From positions 1 to 55,979 of the forward strand of contig JBGTBQ010000128.1 of NCBI GenBank assembly GCA_041749275.1: 55,979 nucleotides of DNA, in the 5' to 3' direction. The stretch's first letter is position 1, and every line of letters starts with the position of its first letter. Made by a program: the position numbers and the translations under genes. Below, in pieces: positions 16,699 to 25,109 of the stretch. Origin of the DNA: JBGTBQ01 sp041749275. Lineage in GTDB: Bacteria > Acidobacteriota > Blastocatellia > Pyrinomonadales > Pyrinomonadaceae. Below the pieces are notes generated by a model. The model was given only the letters and a program-made list of their open reading frames with translations, ran no database searches and was not told where the DNA came from.

Positions 16699-18358
16699 AC
16701 TTCCGCTTCTCGTCGTTGAAGAGAATGTTGAAAGCTAACACAAGCGCGCCACCCGCCGCCAGCAGGAAAAAGATGATGGCGATGCCGGGATAGCCCAGAA
16801 TCGTGAAACTCGTCTCGACGCGCATCAGGAGCGCCGCGCCGATGATGAGCGAGGCCAGCAGCAGTCCGAGCGTGATGCGGTTGGCGACCTTCTGAATCCC
16901 TTCGATGAGTCGCGTTTCGTCAATCGCATCCACCTTGATTTCAACCCCCTTCGTCGCCACCGAATCCATCAACTGGTTGACGCGGCCCGGTAGCTTTTCG
17001 ACGAACTCCTTCATTTCGAGCGCGGCGCCGAAGACGTTACCCGAAGAGAACGCCTTCCGCATCCGGTGTTGCATGATGGTGGTCGAGTAATTGCGGATGA
17101 CGTAATTCGGGTCGAACTTCGGGTCGAGCGTATGCACGACCTGATCGAGATTGAGCAATGTCTTCGAGATCATCGTGAATTCGGGCGGGAGCCGGAATTC
17201 ACACTCGCCCGAAATCCGCGCGATCTGAAGCACGACGCGACCGGCATTGATGTTCTCGATCTTCGCCGTCTGGTGCTGCATGACGAGTTCGGCGACGCGG
17301 CGGCGGAAGCCTACGTCATCGAAACCCTCCTTCGCCGTGCCCATGCGGATCGTGACATCCGCGGCCTCGTCGCCGCGCCCCTCGCTCACGGCGAGCAGCA
17401 GTTGCAACAGGTTCTCCTGAAAGCGTAGCGGGAGACGGCCCACCATGCCGAGATCAATGAGCGCGATCTGATGGTCGTCAGTGAGGAAGACGTTGCCGGG
17501 GTGTGGGTCGGCGTGGAAGAAGCCGTCCACGAGAATCTGTTGCAGATAAGCCTGAAAGAGCTGTTCGGCGAGCAGATAGCCATCCAGCTCGATCTTCGCC
17601 AGCGGCGAGAGGCTCGTGATCTTCCGGCCCTTGATGTAGTCCATCGTCAGCACGCGCGAGGTCGTGAAGTCTTCGATGGGCAACGGGACGACGATGCGCT
17701 CGAATTCGCGCAGGTTGTCGGCGAACGTCTGGAGGTTGTGCGCTTCGAGCCGGTAGTCCAACTCCTTCAGCATTGTCTTGCGAAACTCTTCGAGGATGGG
17801 CGTGAACTCGTAGCGGCGACCCGCCTCGGTGTGGCCGTCGAGAAAGACGGCGATCTCTTCGAGCGCAGACATGTCCTCGGTGATTGAGTCGCGGATGCCG
17901 GGCCGCTGTACTTTGACAACGACGGCGCGACCATCGCGTAAAGATGCCCGATGCACTTGGCCGAGCGAGGCGGCGGCGACGGGCTGCGACTCGAAATCCG
18001 AAAAAGCCTTCGACATCCTGACGCCCAACTCGGACGAGACGATGCGTTCGACTTCGGCGAATGAAAACGGCTCGACCTTATCCTGAAGCCGCGCGAGCGC
18101 TTCGAGGTAGCCTTGCGGCAGGAGGTCGGCGCGCGTCGAGAAGAGTTGCGCCAGCTTGATGTAACTCGGCCCCAGCTTTTCGATGTCGGCGGCTAACTCT
18201 TCGGCCTCGGCGGGCAGGGCTTGCTCCTCGCCCGCGTCTTCCTCGACCGCCTCTTCCAGCCCGGCGGACTTGACAAGGTCGGCGCGGCCATACTTCATCA
18301 ACAGCCACGCGATGTCTCGATAGCGCTTGAGGTGTTCCGGCTTTATCAAAATACCCAT
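16697..18358 (-). CDS. ABC1/AarF/UbiB family atypical kinase
   Basis: 553 aa. Atypical protein-kinase-like ATPase linked to quinone/lipid metabolism. GPSYIKLAQLFSTRADLLP (about 64-82) is the family KxGQ-type motif, here in the form IKLAQ. It is followed by the Ala-rich loop PVAAASLGQVHRA, VVVKVQRPGI (catalytic Lys), HADPHPGNVFL (280s, catalytic Asp/Asn) and ALIDLGMVGRL (metal Asp). Two C-terminal transmembrane helices end the protein (about 490-545). It lies between punA and the transporter genes on the same strand, though its function need not be connected with nucleosides. Confidence 0.92.
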   Translation of the reverse strand: MGILIKPEHLKRYRDIAWLLMKYGRADLVKSAGLEEAVEEDAGEEQALPAEAEELAADIEKLGPSYIKLAQLFSTRADLLPQGYLEALARLQDKVEPFSFAEVERIVSSELGVRMSKAFSDFESQPVAAASLGQVHRASLRDGRAVVVKVQRPGIRDSITEDMSALEEIAVFLDGHTEAGRRYEFTPILEEFRKTMLKELDYRLEAHNLQTFADNLREFERIVVPLPIEDFTTSRVLTMDYIKGRKITSLSPLAKIELDGYLLAEQLFQAYLQQILVDGFFHADPHPGNVFLTDDHQIALIDLGMVGRLPLRFQENLLQLLLAVSEGRGDEAADVTIRMGTAKEGFDDVGFRRRVAELVMQHQTAKIENINAGRVVLQIARISGECEFRLPPEFTMISKTLLNLDQVVHTLDPKFDPNYVIRNYSTTIMQHRMRKAFSSGNVFGAALEMKEFVEKLPGRVNQLMDSVATKGVEIKVDAIDETRLIEGIQKVANRITLGLLLASLIIGAALLMRVETSFTILGYPGIAIIFFLLAAGGALVLAFNILFNDEKRK

Positions 18359-18430
18359 CTTAAATTGCCGTTCCGGGCGGTCGTCTCTGGACTGAAGCCG
18401 GCGGAAGTTGAGCTGTCGCCTTCTGAATCA

Positions 18431-18673
18431 TCAAGGGGCTTTGGGTTTGTTTGGTTCTGAAATTGACTGAAAGGTAAAGGTCAGCGCATGTCTGCGACCG
18501 TGATTGTCCTGCCCGGCAATCACTACTCTTTCGAGGAGCCGCGGCTCTTTCAAGTTCATGCAGTAATCGTACAACTCTTCAAGACTGCTGACTGACACGT
18601 TCGTTTCCGCCACGCCTCGCTGCGGCGAGAGTTGGCGCATGATGAGAGTGCATTGCTCGACGTTGTGTTTCAT
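18431..18673 (-). CDS. small hypothetical protein
   Basis: 80 aa. Not recognised. The middle (VSVSSLEELYDYCMNLKEPRLLERVVIAGQ) looks like a folded alpha/beta unit, and the tail is Pro/Lys-rich. No clear ribosome site. It stands alone between the kinase gene and the permease; 18674-18923 shows no other gene. Coding status is uncertain. Confidence 0.4.
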   Translation of the reverse strand: MKHNVEQCTLIMRQLSPQRGVAETNVSVSSLEELYDYCMNLKEPRLLERVVIAGQDNHGRRHALTFTFQSISEPNKPKAP

Positions 18674-18923
18674 TTTCGATTCGGGACAACCCTGTACAGG
18701 AGAGTTGTCATGCGGCCTCTACCAAAGCGTCCTGCCCACGACAGGAGCCGCAAAGATTGCGACCTCTTCGGCTATCAGTCCGTCGCGGTAAGGCTGATGA
18801 GTTCCGAGTTCAACCTTGAAGTTGCGATAGCGCAAGAGAGGCAAGCTATAGCTTGAACTCTCAACTCCAAAAATAGCACAACGGACTATTTGTCTGTTTC
18901 AATCATGTCCAGCCGTCTCATCC

Positions 18924-19808
18924 TCAACGCTCCTTCTGGTACGGCTGTCCGAGTGCTCGGGGCGCGCGGGAATGACCGATAAAGCCAGCGAGCACGACGA
19001 TGGTCAGAACATAAGGGATGATCTGGATGAACTGGTTGGGTATCTCTTCGCCGCCGATGGGGACGCCCTGCAACTGGATGGCGACAGCCTCTGTAAAGCC
19101 GAAGAGCAGGCACGCCAGCATCGTCTGGACGGGTCGCCACTTGCCGAAGATAAGCGCCGCGAGCGCGATGAAACCGCGCCCCGATGTCATGTTCCGCGTG
19201 AACAGTGACGACTGACCGATGGAGAGATAAGCGCCGCCTATCCCCGCGAGCGCGCCCGACAAAAGCACCGCCGAGTAGCGCAGCCGCGTGACGCTCACGC
19301 CCGCCGCGTCCGCCGCGCCCGGATTCTCGCCCACCGCGCGTAGCCGCAGACCGAACGGCGTCCGGTAGAGCACATACCACGTAAACGGCACGAGCAGGAA
19401 AGCGATGACAACCGGCGTGACGGGGATCAAATTCTCTTTCGGAATCTGCGGCGTCGAACCCGACGAAAGAAAGAACGCGCCGCTCAACATCGCCGGCACG
19501 CCGACCATCAGGATATTGATGGCCGTCCCGCTCACCACCTGATCGGCCTTGAACCGGATACATACCACCGCGTAGATCGCCGCCACTCCGACGCCCGCCG
19601 CGACGCCCGCCAGCAGGCCCACCCACGGATTGCCCGCGTAGTGCGTGATGGCCGCCGCCGTGAACGCGCCCGCCAGCATCAGCCCTTCGAGCGCGATGTT
19701 GATGACGCCCGCGCGCTCCGAATACAACCCGCCCAACGCGGCCAACAACAACGGCGTCGTCAGACGGATTGACGAGAAGATGAGCGAGAGGTTGAAGATT
19801 TCATTCAT
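18924..19808 (-). CDS. nucleoside ABC transporter permease (NupQ/YufQ type)
   Basis: 294 aa, about eight hydrophobic helices. BPD_transp_2 family: LLLAALGGLYSERAGVINIALEGLML at the N terminus is diagnostic for BMP-linked purine/pyrimidine nucleoside importers. A further conserved block reads LRAVGENPGAADAAGVSVTRLR, the EAA-like loop that contacts the ATPase. It pairs with the permease at 19919, the ATPase at 21780 and the binding lipoprotein at 24036. Confidence 0.92.
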   Translation of the reverse strand: MNEIFNLSLIFSSIRLTTPLLLAALGGLYSERAGVINIALEGLMLAGAFTAAAITHYAGNPWVGLLAGVAAGVGVAAIYAVVCIRFKADQVVSGTAINILMVGVPAMLSGAFFLSSGSTPQIPKENLIPVTPVVIAFLLVPFTWYVLYRTPFGLRLRAVGENPGAADAAGVSVTRLRYSAVLLSGALAGIGGAYLSIGQSSLFTRNMTSGRGFIALAALIFGKWRPVQTMLACLLFGFTEAVAIQLQGVPIGGEEIPNQFIQIIPYVLTIVVLAGFIGHSRAPRALGQPYQKER

Positions 19809-19810
19809 GG

Positions 19811-19916
19811 TTTAGCTGTTGGCTGTTGGCTGTTGGCTGTTAGCCGGTAGCTGTGAGCGTCAAGCTATAAAACATTCTCGATTGAGGCTTGAAGCTGACA
19901 GCCACCGGCTAATCGC
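19811..19916. repeat. heptad-repeat hairpin element (locus 5, between permeases)
   Basis: GCTGTTG three times, then GCTGTTA-GCCGGTA-GCTGTGA; the right arm near 19888-19912 carries TTGAAGC-TGACAGC-CACCGGC units. It ends 3 bp before the stop codon of the upstream permease. Confidence 0.82.
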
Positions 19917-19918
19917 TC

Positions 19919-21046
19919 TTAAATTTTCGATCTCTTCAAGAGTCCGTACTTGCCGAACACGCTGCGTAAGATGGCCTCGGAACCCATGAAGGCCGCGACG
20001 AAGAGGATGACGAAGGCTTGCAGGACATCTACGATGTCTTTCGTGACGCGCTCCGAGAAGGCATCAACGAAGATGCCGCCGCGGATCAGCCCGCCGAAGA
20101 GCAGCGCCGCGAGGAAGACCCCCACCGGGTGATTGCGACCGAGGAGCGCGACCGCGATGCCCATGAAGCCATAGTTCGCGGAGAAGCCGTCATAGTAGTT
20201 ATAACGGAAGCCGAGCACTTCATTGATGGCGACCATCCCCGCGAGCGCGCCCGACACGGCCATCGCCAAGACGATCTGCCTTCCGGTCGAGATGCCGCCG
20301 TACTCCGCGGCGGTCGGGTTCGCGCCCGTCGCGCGAATCTCGTAGCCCCACTTCGTCCGCCACAGGAAAAAGTAGACGAAGACGCACGCCAGAATCGCAA
20401 TGATGAAGGCGATGTTGACGGGAATGTGTGGCGGCAGACCGGGGATGAACGAGGAGAGGCGCGGGATGTGGGCCGCCTCGCCGATGTTGACGGTCTGCAT
20501 GATCGGGTCGCCCGGCTTCTTGAAGTGGTACTGCGTGAAGTAGCTGACGAGCGCGATGCCGATAAAGTTCAGCATGATCGTCGTGATGACTTCGTGCGCC
20601 CCGAACCGCGCCTTGAGCACGCCCGGTATCCCGCCCCACACCGCGCCCGCGATGATCGCCGTCAGGATTGCTATCGGCACGAGGATCGCCCCCGGCAGAC
20701 TCACCCATGAGTAATCAACCGGCTTGCCGAACACGTCCGCGACCGTCCCGCCGAGTTTGATCGAAACCCACGCGGTTGCGAAAGCGGCGACGTACAACTG
20801 CCCCTCCGCGCCGATATTGAACAGCCCGCACCGGAACGCGACCGCCACCGCCAGCCCCGTGAAGATGAGCGGCGTCGCGTTGAAGAGCGTCAAGCCGATG
20901 CCGTCCGGCCACGACAGCGCGCTCCCTAACAGTAATCCGTAGACCTTAATCGGATTGTCGCCGACGAGCAGCACCACGATGCCGCCGATGATAAAAGCGG
21001 CGACGACGGCGATGAGCGGGAAGAGTAACTCCCTGAAAAGTTTCAT
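19919..21046 (-). CDS. nucleoside ABC transporter permease (NupP/YufP type)
   Basis: 375 aa, about ten hydrophobic segments. BPD_transp_2 family with the paired-permease signature GLAVAVAFRCGLFNIGAEGQ near residues 63-82 and EIRATGANPTAAEYGGIS near 235. It forms the membrane channel with the 18924 gene product. Followed downstream by that gene across a heptad hairpin; preceded by a PIN-type toxin gene 16 bp away. Confidence 0.92.
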   Translation of the reverse strand: MKLFRELLFPLIAVVAAFIIGGIVVLLVGDNPIKVYGLLLGSALSWPDGIGLTLFNATPLIFTGLAVAVAFRCGLFNIGAEGQLYVAAFATAWVSIKLGGTVADVFGKPVDYSWVSLPGAILVPIAILTAIIAGAVWGGIPGVLKARFGAHEVITTIMLNFIGIALVSYFTQYHFKKPGDPIMQTVNIGEAAHIPRLSSFIPGLPPHIPVNIAFIIAILACVFVYFFLWRTKWGYEIRATGANPTAAEYGGISTGRQIVLAMAVSGALAGMVAINEVLGFRYNYYDGFSANYGFMGIAVALLGRNHPVGVFLAALLFGGLIRGGIFVDAFSERVTKDIVDVLQAFVILFVAAFMGSEAILRSVFGKYGLLKRSKI

Positions 21047-21062
21047 GGCTTCGACTGTGACT

Positions 21063-21470
21063 TCAGAGCAATTTAGTGAAACCTGCTTGTTCGAAATGAT
21101 GGTCGGCGGTGAGTGCTTCGGTCAGACCGTGTTCCTGCATCAAGACGAAGCTGATGCAGTCAACGATGCCCCAATCTTTATCGGGCCGCGCGGCGTAGAG
21201 GCGCCAGCCTGCTTCATAGAGGTCTTCCGTCACCTGCACGACTGTTATATGCTGCGAAGAGTCCTGCATCTCTCTTAATCGCACAGCCAGTTTACGGGAA
21301 CGCACGGCGGACATGCTGTTGCCTACTTCGAGCATCACCCCGCTATGCGTTATGAAGTGCCAACCGGCAGCGAAACGCTTGAGGTAGATTTCTGCTGCTG
21401 CCGTGTACAGTGCGTCTCCGCGGTTGACGACTGCCAGCCAGCCCGACGTATCTACGAAGAGTCGTCTCAT
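21063..21470 (-). CDS. PIN-domain ribonuclease toxin
   Basis: 135 aa. PIN fold with acidic residues at VDTSGW (Asp6), an internal Glu (VMLEVGNS), and the late Asp pair IVDCISFVLMQEHG and ALTADHHFEQAG. Such VapC-like proteins cleave RNA using a metal at these acids. The partner antitoxin gene lies 41 bp upstream at 21512-21733. The pair sits between the nucleoside transporter ATPase and a permease gene of the same operon. Confidence 0.88.
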   Translation of the reverse strand: MRRLFVDTSGWLAVVNRGDALYTAAAEIYLKRFAAGWHFITHSGVMLEVGNSMSAVRSRKLAVRLREMQDSSQHITVVQVTEDLYEAGWRLYAARPDKDWGIVDCISFVLMQEHGLTEALTADHHFEQAGFTKLL

Positions 21471-21511
21471 ACAAGATAGAAGAGGCGGCGAGAAATAAAC
21501 ACGCGAAAGAT

Positions 21512-21733
21512 TTACTCTTTCTGTTTGGGCAAGCCATACAGGTAGTAATCAATATTCGTCGCCAAGTCGGGGATACCCATGTCTATGGCGATGTCGGGCA
21601 GATTGGCGGCGGGATCGGTTGCGCGGTCGTCGCCTTCAACCGTGAGATGCACGCGCTCGCCCTCCGGCAAATTTACCGGCTGGAGTGGGCGGAAGACTCC
21701 GTTTTCATAGATCGCTTCGACTGTCTCAGGCAT
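21512..21733 (-). CDS. AF2212/DUF104-type antitoxin
   Basis: 73 aa. VEAIYENGVFRPLQPVNLPEGERVHLTV is the DUF104 (AF2212-like) signature; the C-terminal third is acidic, flexible and probably occupies the toxin. Located directly upstream of the PIN gene on the same strand, usual antitoxin-first order. Confidence 0.87.
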   Translation of the reverse strand: MPETVEAIYENGVFRPLQPVNLPEGERVHLTVEGDDRATDPAANLPDIAIDMGIPDLATNIDYYLYGLPKQKE

Positions 21734-21779
21734 GTCCGAACCCCCTCTATGTGGTCAGCACATTCTAACATCACAAAGC

Positions 21780-23285
21780 TTATCTCCCGCCGGTCATCAA
21801 CAAGCCAATCTCCTCATGCGTCGCCTGCCGCGGGTCAACCTCGCCGACGATGCGCCCGTGATAGATGACGAGCAGGCGGTCTGAGAGTGAAGTCACTTCT
21901 TCGAGTTCGGCGGAGACGAGCAGGATGGCGCAGCCCTCGTCGCGCAGAGCGACGAGCTTGCGGTGGATGAACTCGATGGCGCCGATGTCCACGCCGCGTG
22001 TCGGTTGCGAGACGAGCAGGAGTTTGGGCCGTAGCCCGAACTCGCGCCCGATGATGAGTTTCTGTTGGTTGCCGCCCGACAGCGCACGCGCCGGTAAATC
22101 CGGATTCGGCGGACGGACATCGAAGTCGCGGATGACTTCCAACGTGCGCGTGCGTATCCCTGCGGTGTTGAGCAACACGCCGCCTGTGACGGCGGGCGGG
22201 CGGTAGTGGACGCCGAGAATCGAGTTCTCCGACAGATCGAAGTCGAGCAGCAGCCCGCGCCGGTGGCGGTCTTCCGGGATGTGCGCGATGCCGAGTTCCC
22301 TGCGCTCGCGCGCGTTCGTGCGGGTGATGTCGCGCCCGTCGAATTCGACGGCGCCCGTCACCTGCGCGTGCGGCACGAGACCCGCCAGCGCCTCGATCAA
22401 CTCCGTCTGCCCGTTCCCCTCGACGCCCGCGACGCCGACGATCTCGCCCGCGCGCACCTCGAACTTGAGGTCGCGCACGCCGCGCTCGCCGCCGCGCACG
22501 ACGACCGACAGGTGGTTGACGCTCAAGACGGCCTTCCCGACTTTCGGCTCCGGCTTCTCGACGCGCAGCAGCACGTCGCGCCCGACCATCATCCGCGCCA
22601 ACTCCGCCGCGTTCGTCTCGCTCGTCCGCACGCGCCCGACATCGCGCCCATCGCGCATCACCGTCACCTCGTCCGAAATCGCCAGCACCTCCGAAAGCTT
22701 GTGCGTGATGATGACGACCGTTTTGCCCTGCTCGCGCATCCGCCGCAGGATGGCGAAGAACTCCTCGACCTCTTGCGGCGTCAAGACCGCCGTCGGCTCG
22801 TCCAGAATCAGCGTCCGCGCGCGACGGTAGAGAGCCTTCAACAGTTCGACGCGCTGCTGCTGCCCGACGGATAGATTCTCGACCACTTCGTTCGGGTCAA
22901 CCGACAGGCGGAACTCGTCGGAGAGCGCGCGAATCTCCTCCGCGGCTTTGCCCAGATCAATCGCCGCCGCCGTGCCCGGCTCCGCGCCGAGGACGATGTT
23001 TTCCGCCACGGTCATCGTGTCCACCAGCATGAAGTGCTGATGCACCATGCCGATGCCGAGCGCGATGGCATCGTGGGGAGTGCGAATCTGGTGTGACACT
23101 CCGTCAACGACAATGTCGCCGCTCTCGGCTGTGTAAAAACCGTAAGCGATTCGCATCGCCGTGGACTTGCCCGCGCCGTTCTCGCCCACGATGGCGTGGA
23201 TGGTCCCGGTCTCGACCTTGATGTTGATGTGGTCGTTGGCGAGCACGTCGCCGAAGCGTTTGGTGATGTCTCTCAGTTCAAGCAT
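21780..23285 (-). CDS. nucleoside ABC transporter ATP-binding protein (NupO/RbsA type)
   Basis: 501 aa with two ABC domains in tandem. Domain 1: GENGAGKST (near 35-43), GMVHQHFMLVDTMTVAEN (Q-loop), LSVGQQQRVELLKAL (signature) and LILDEPTAVLT (Walker B). Domain 2: GVEGNGQTEL (degenerate Walker A), LSGGNQQKLIIGREF and LLVSQPTRGVDIG. The one weak ATP site is typical of this subfamily. It energises the two permeases at 18924 and 19919. A toxin-antitoxin pair lies on each side within the operon. Confidence 0.95.
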   Translation of the reverse strand: MLELRDITKRFGDVLANDHINIKVETGTIHAIVGENGAGKSTAMRIAYGFYTAESGDIVVDGVSHQIRTPHDAIALGIGMVHQHFMLVDTMTVAENIVLGAEPGTAAAIDLGKAAEEIRALSDEFRLSVDPNEVVENLSVGQQQRVELLKALYRRARTLILDEPTAVLTPQEVEEFFAILRRMREQGKTVVIITHKLSEVLAISDEVTVMRDGRDVGRVRTSETNAAELARMMVGRDVLLRVEKPEPKVGKAVLSVNHLSVVVRGGERGVRDLKFEVRAGEIVGVAGVEGNGQTELIEALAGLVPHAQVTGAVEFDGRDITRTNARERRELGIAHIPEDRHRRGLLLDFDLSENSILGVHYRPPAVTGGVLLNTAGIRTRTLEVIRDFDVRPPNPDLPARALSGGNQQKLIIGREFGLRPKLLLVSQPTRGVDIGAIEFIHRKLVALRDEGCAILLVSAELEEVTSLSDRLLVIYHGRIVGEVDPRQATHEEIGLLMTGGR

Positions 23286-23312
23286 AAAAGCGGTGGCGGC
23301 CTTTGCTTATCT

Positions 23313-23720
23313 TCAAGGAAGGCGATCAAAGCCGGCCTGTTCAAAATGCCTGTCGAAGGTCAGGGCTGTTCTTACTCCGCGTTGCTTCATGACGATAAAG
23401 GATATGCAATCGGTCAACGAGTAAGTTTTGTCTTTACGCTTTTGAAAGTATTGCCATGCTTCGTAAAAGAGCGCTTCGTCAACGTGGACCAACTCCACCG
23501 AAGAGCTGTGCAGCAGGTTGTGGCCCACCTCAACAGCCTTCGCGTGCCGGTTGCGGCTGTTGAAGAACGTTACGACTTCGTCGAAGACGTAGGATGTGGT
23601 TATCAGTGGCGGAAGTGCTTTGAGTAAAACATGCCAGTGTCGCAGAGCCGCTCCGTGATGCTGATCGTCCGATGCTTCAAGGGCAATCAGGTAACCGGCG
23701 TCAATAAAAAGTGGCTTCAT
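23313..23720 (-). CDS. PIN-domain ribonuclease toxin, second copy
   Basis: 135 aa, same length and organisation as the PIN protein at 21063 but only distantly similar. Acidic core: FIDAGYLIALE (Asp7), SYVFDEVVTFF (Glu), SLTDCISFIVMKQRG and ALTFDRHFEQAG. The start overlaps the antitoxin stop by 4 nt, so expression is coupled. It lies between the ATPase and binding-protein genes. Confidence 0.88.
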   Translation of the reverse strand: MKPLFIDAGYLIALEASDDQHHGAALRHWHVLLKALPPLITTSYVFDEVVTFFNSRNRHAKAVEVGHNLLHSSSVELVHVDEALFYEAWQYFQKRKDKTYSLTDCISFIVMKQRGVRTALTFDRHFEQAGFDRLP

Positions 23721-23941
23721 TCGTTGGCCGCGTAAAGGTACAGGTCGAGGTTTTCAGAAGCGTCGGAAGCGCCGCAAGTGACCGGGTTTGAACCTAATCC
23801 GAAGATCGGGTCTTCCATCACTGTAGGAACGACGAGGATCACATCCGGCCCTTTCCGAATTTCCACCTCCTTCACACCTCTGAGAAGTTTCTTCGGTATG
23901 GCGACTCCGTCTTCCGTAACTTTTACCCTGATGGTTCCCAT
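23717..23941 (-). CDS. antitoxin-like small protein partner of PIN toxin
   Basis: 74 aa. The N terminus (TIRVKVTEDGVAIPKKLLRGVKEVEIRK) looks like an AbrB/SpoVT-type swapped-hairpin DNA-binding unit; the C terminus (SENLDLYLYAANE) is an acidic tail resembling that of the other antitoxin (IDYYLYGL). Overlaps the toxin by 4 nt. Confidence 0.75.
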   Translation of the reverse strand: MGTIRVKVTEDGVAIPKKLLRGVKEVEIRKGPDVILVVPTVMEDPIFGLGSNPVTCGASDASENLDLYLYAANE

Positions 23942-24035
23942 CCTTACCTTACCTTTCCTCCACTATATCTGACCCGGCGAGGCCGTCGCCACCATATCCG
24001 GGACTATCCCTGTAATTCAGCCCTGCGCTAAAACA

Positions 24036-25109
24036 CTATTGCGCCATCGCGTCCGTCACTTTTATCTGGCCGCTGATGATCTTCTGTTTCGCGGCTTCGG
24101 CCTCCATGATGACATCCGGCGGGATTAGCGCCTTGTTGTGCTGGTCAACGGAATATGCGACGCCGTCCGCTTCGAGGCCGTAGACGTGGAGGCCGCCCTT
24201 GAAGCGTTTGTTGATAACGTCTTCGACGATGACGTAGACGGCGTTGTCAACGCGCTTGACCATGCTCGTCAGGACGAAGCCGGGTTTCACCATGTTCTGG
24301 TTCGAGTCCACGCCGATGACGAACTTGCGCGCGCGGCCCGTCTCGTCTTTCCCGTACTGCTCGACGGCGTCGAACACACCGAGGCCGGAGTTGCCGGCGG
24401 CGGTAAAGATCACGTCAGCGCCCTTGTCTATCTGCGCCAGCGCGAGTTCCTTGCCCTTACCGGGGTTGTTCCACGCGCCGTCGGTGACGCCGACGTAGTT
24501 ATCAATCACGCGAATGTTGGGATTGACGGAGCGAGCGCCCTCTTCATAGCCGGTCTCGAAGCGGTGGATGAGCGGGATGTCCATGCCGCCGACGAAGCCG
24601 AGCGTGCCTGTCTTCGACGCGCGCGCCGCGATCATGCCGGCGAGGTAGGAGCCTTCGTGCTCCTTGAAGACGAGCGAGGCCACGTTGGGTAGTTGGCTCA
24701 CCCCATCAACGATGGCGAAGTTGACGTGCGGGTAGTCCGCCGCCACGCGCTCCATGATCGGCGCCTGCGCGAAGCCGACGCCGATGACGAGGTCGTAGCC
24801 GCTCTCGGCGAAGGCGCGCATCGCCGGCTCGATGGAGGTCGGGTTGCCCGGCTCCACGTCTCTGAGCACGATGCCGAGCGAAGGATTTTCGCAGGGAGTT
24901 CCATCTAAGTGCTGGCCGGTCTCGGCGCACTTCACGCCATCGTAAGCGGCGGCATTGAACGAGCGATCATCCTTGCCGCCGATGTCGAAGACGATGCCGA
25001 CGTGAACCTTATTCTCCTGCCCGGCGACGCGCCCCTGATAGCCGCAGGCCGCGCCGGACAGCGCGAGCGTGCAGACGAGAGCCACCGAAATAAAGACTTT
25101 CAACTTCAT
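24036..25109 (-). CDS. BMP-family nucleoside-binding lipoprotein
   Basis: 357 aa. N-terminal lipoprotein signal with LALSGAAC (Cys at 22). Bmp domain: VGIVFDIGGKDDRSFNAAAYDG near 37-58, VIGVGFAQAPIMERVA, NFAIVDGVSQLPNVASLVFKEHEGSYLAGMIAA, GFVGGMDIPLIHRFETGYEEG and GADVIFTAAGNSGLGVFDAV. These bind purine or pyrimidine nucleosides in the periplasm for the ABC importer encoded downstream. Its start overlaps the deoA stop by 4 nt. Confidence 0.94.
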   Translation of the reverse strand: MKLKVFISVALVCTLALSGAACGYQGRVAGQENKVHVGIVFDIGGKDDRSFNAAAYDGVKCAETGQHLDGTPCENPSLGIVLRDVEPGNPTSIEPAMRAFAESGYDLVIGVGFAQAPIMERVAADYPHVNFAIVDGVSQLPNVASLVFKEHEGSYLAGMIAARASKTGTLGFVGGMDIPLIHRFETGYEEGARSVNPNIRVIDNYVGVTDGAWNNPGKGKELALAQIDKGADVIFTAAGNSGLGVFDAVEQYGKDETGRARKFVIGVDSNQNMVKPGFVLTSMVKRVDNAVYVIVEDVINKRFKGGLHVYGLEADGVAYSVDQHNKALIPPDVIMEAEAAKQKIISGQIKVTDAMAQ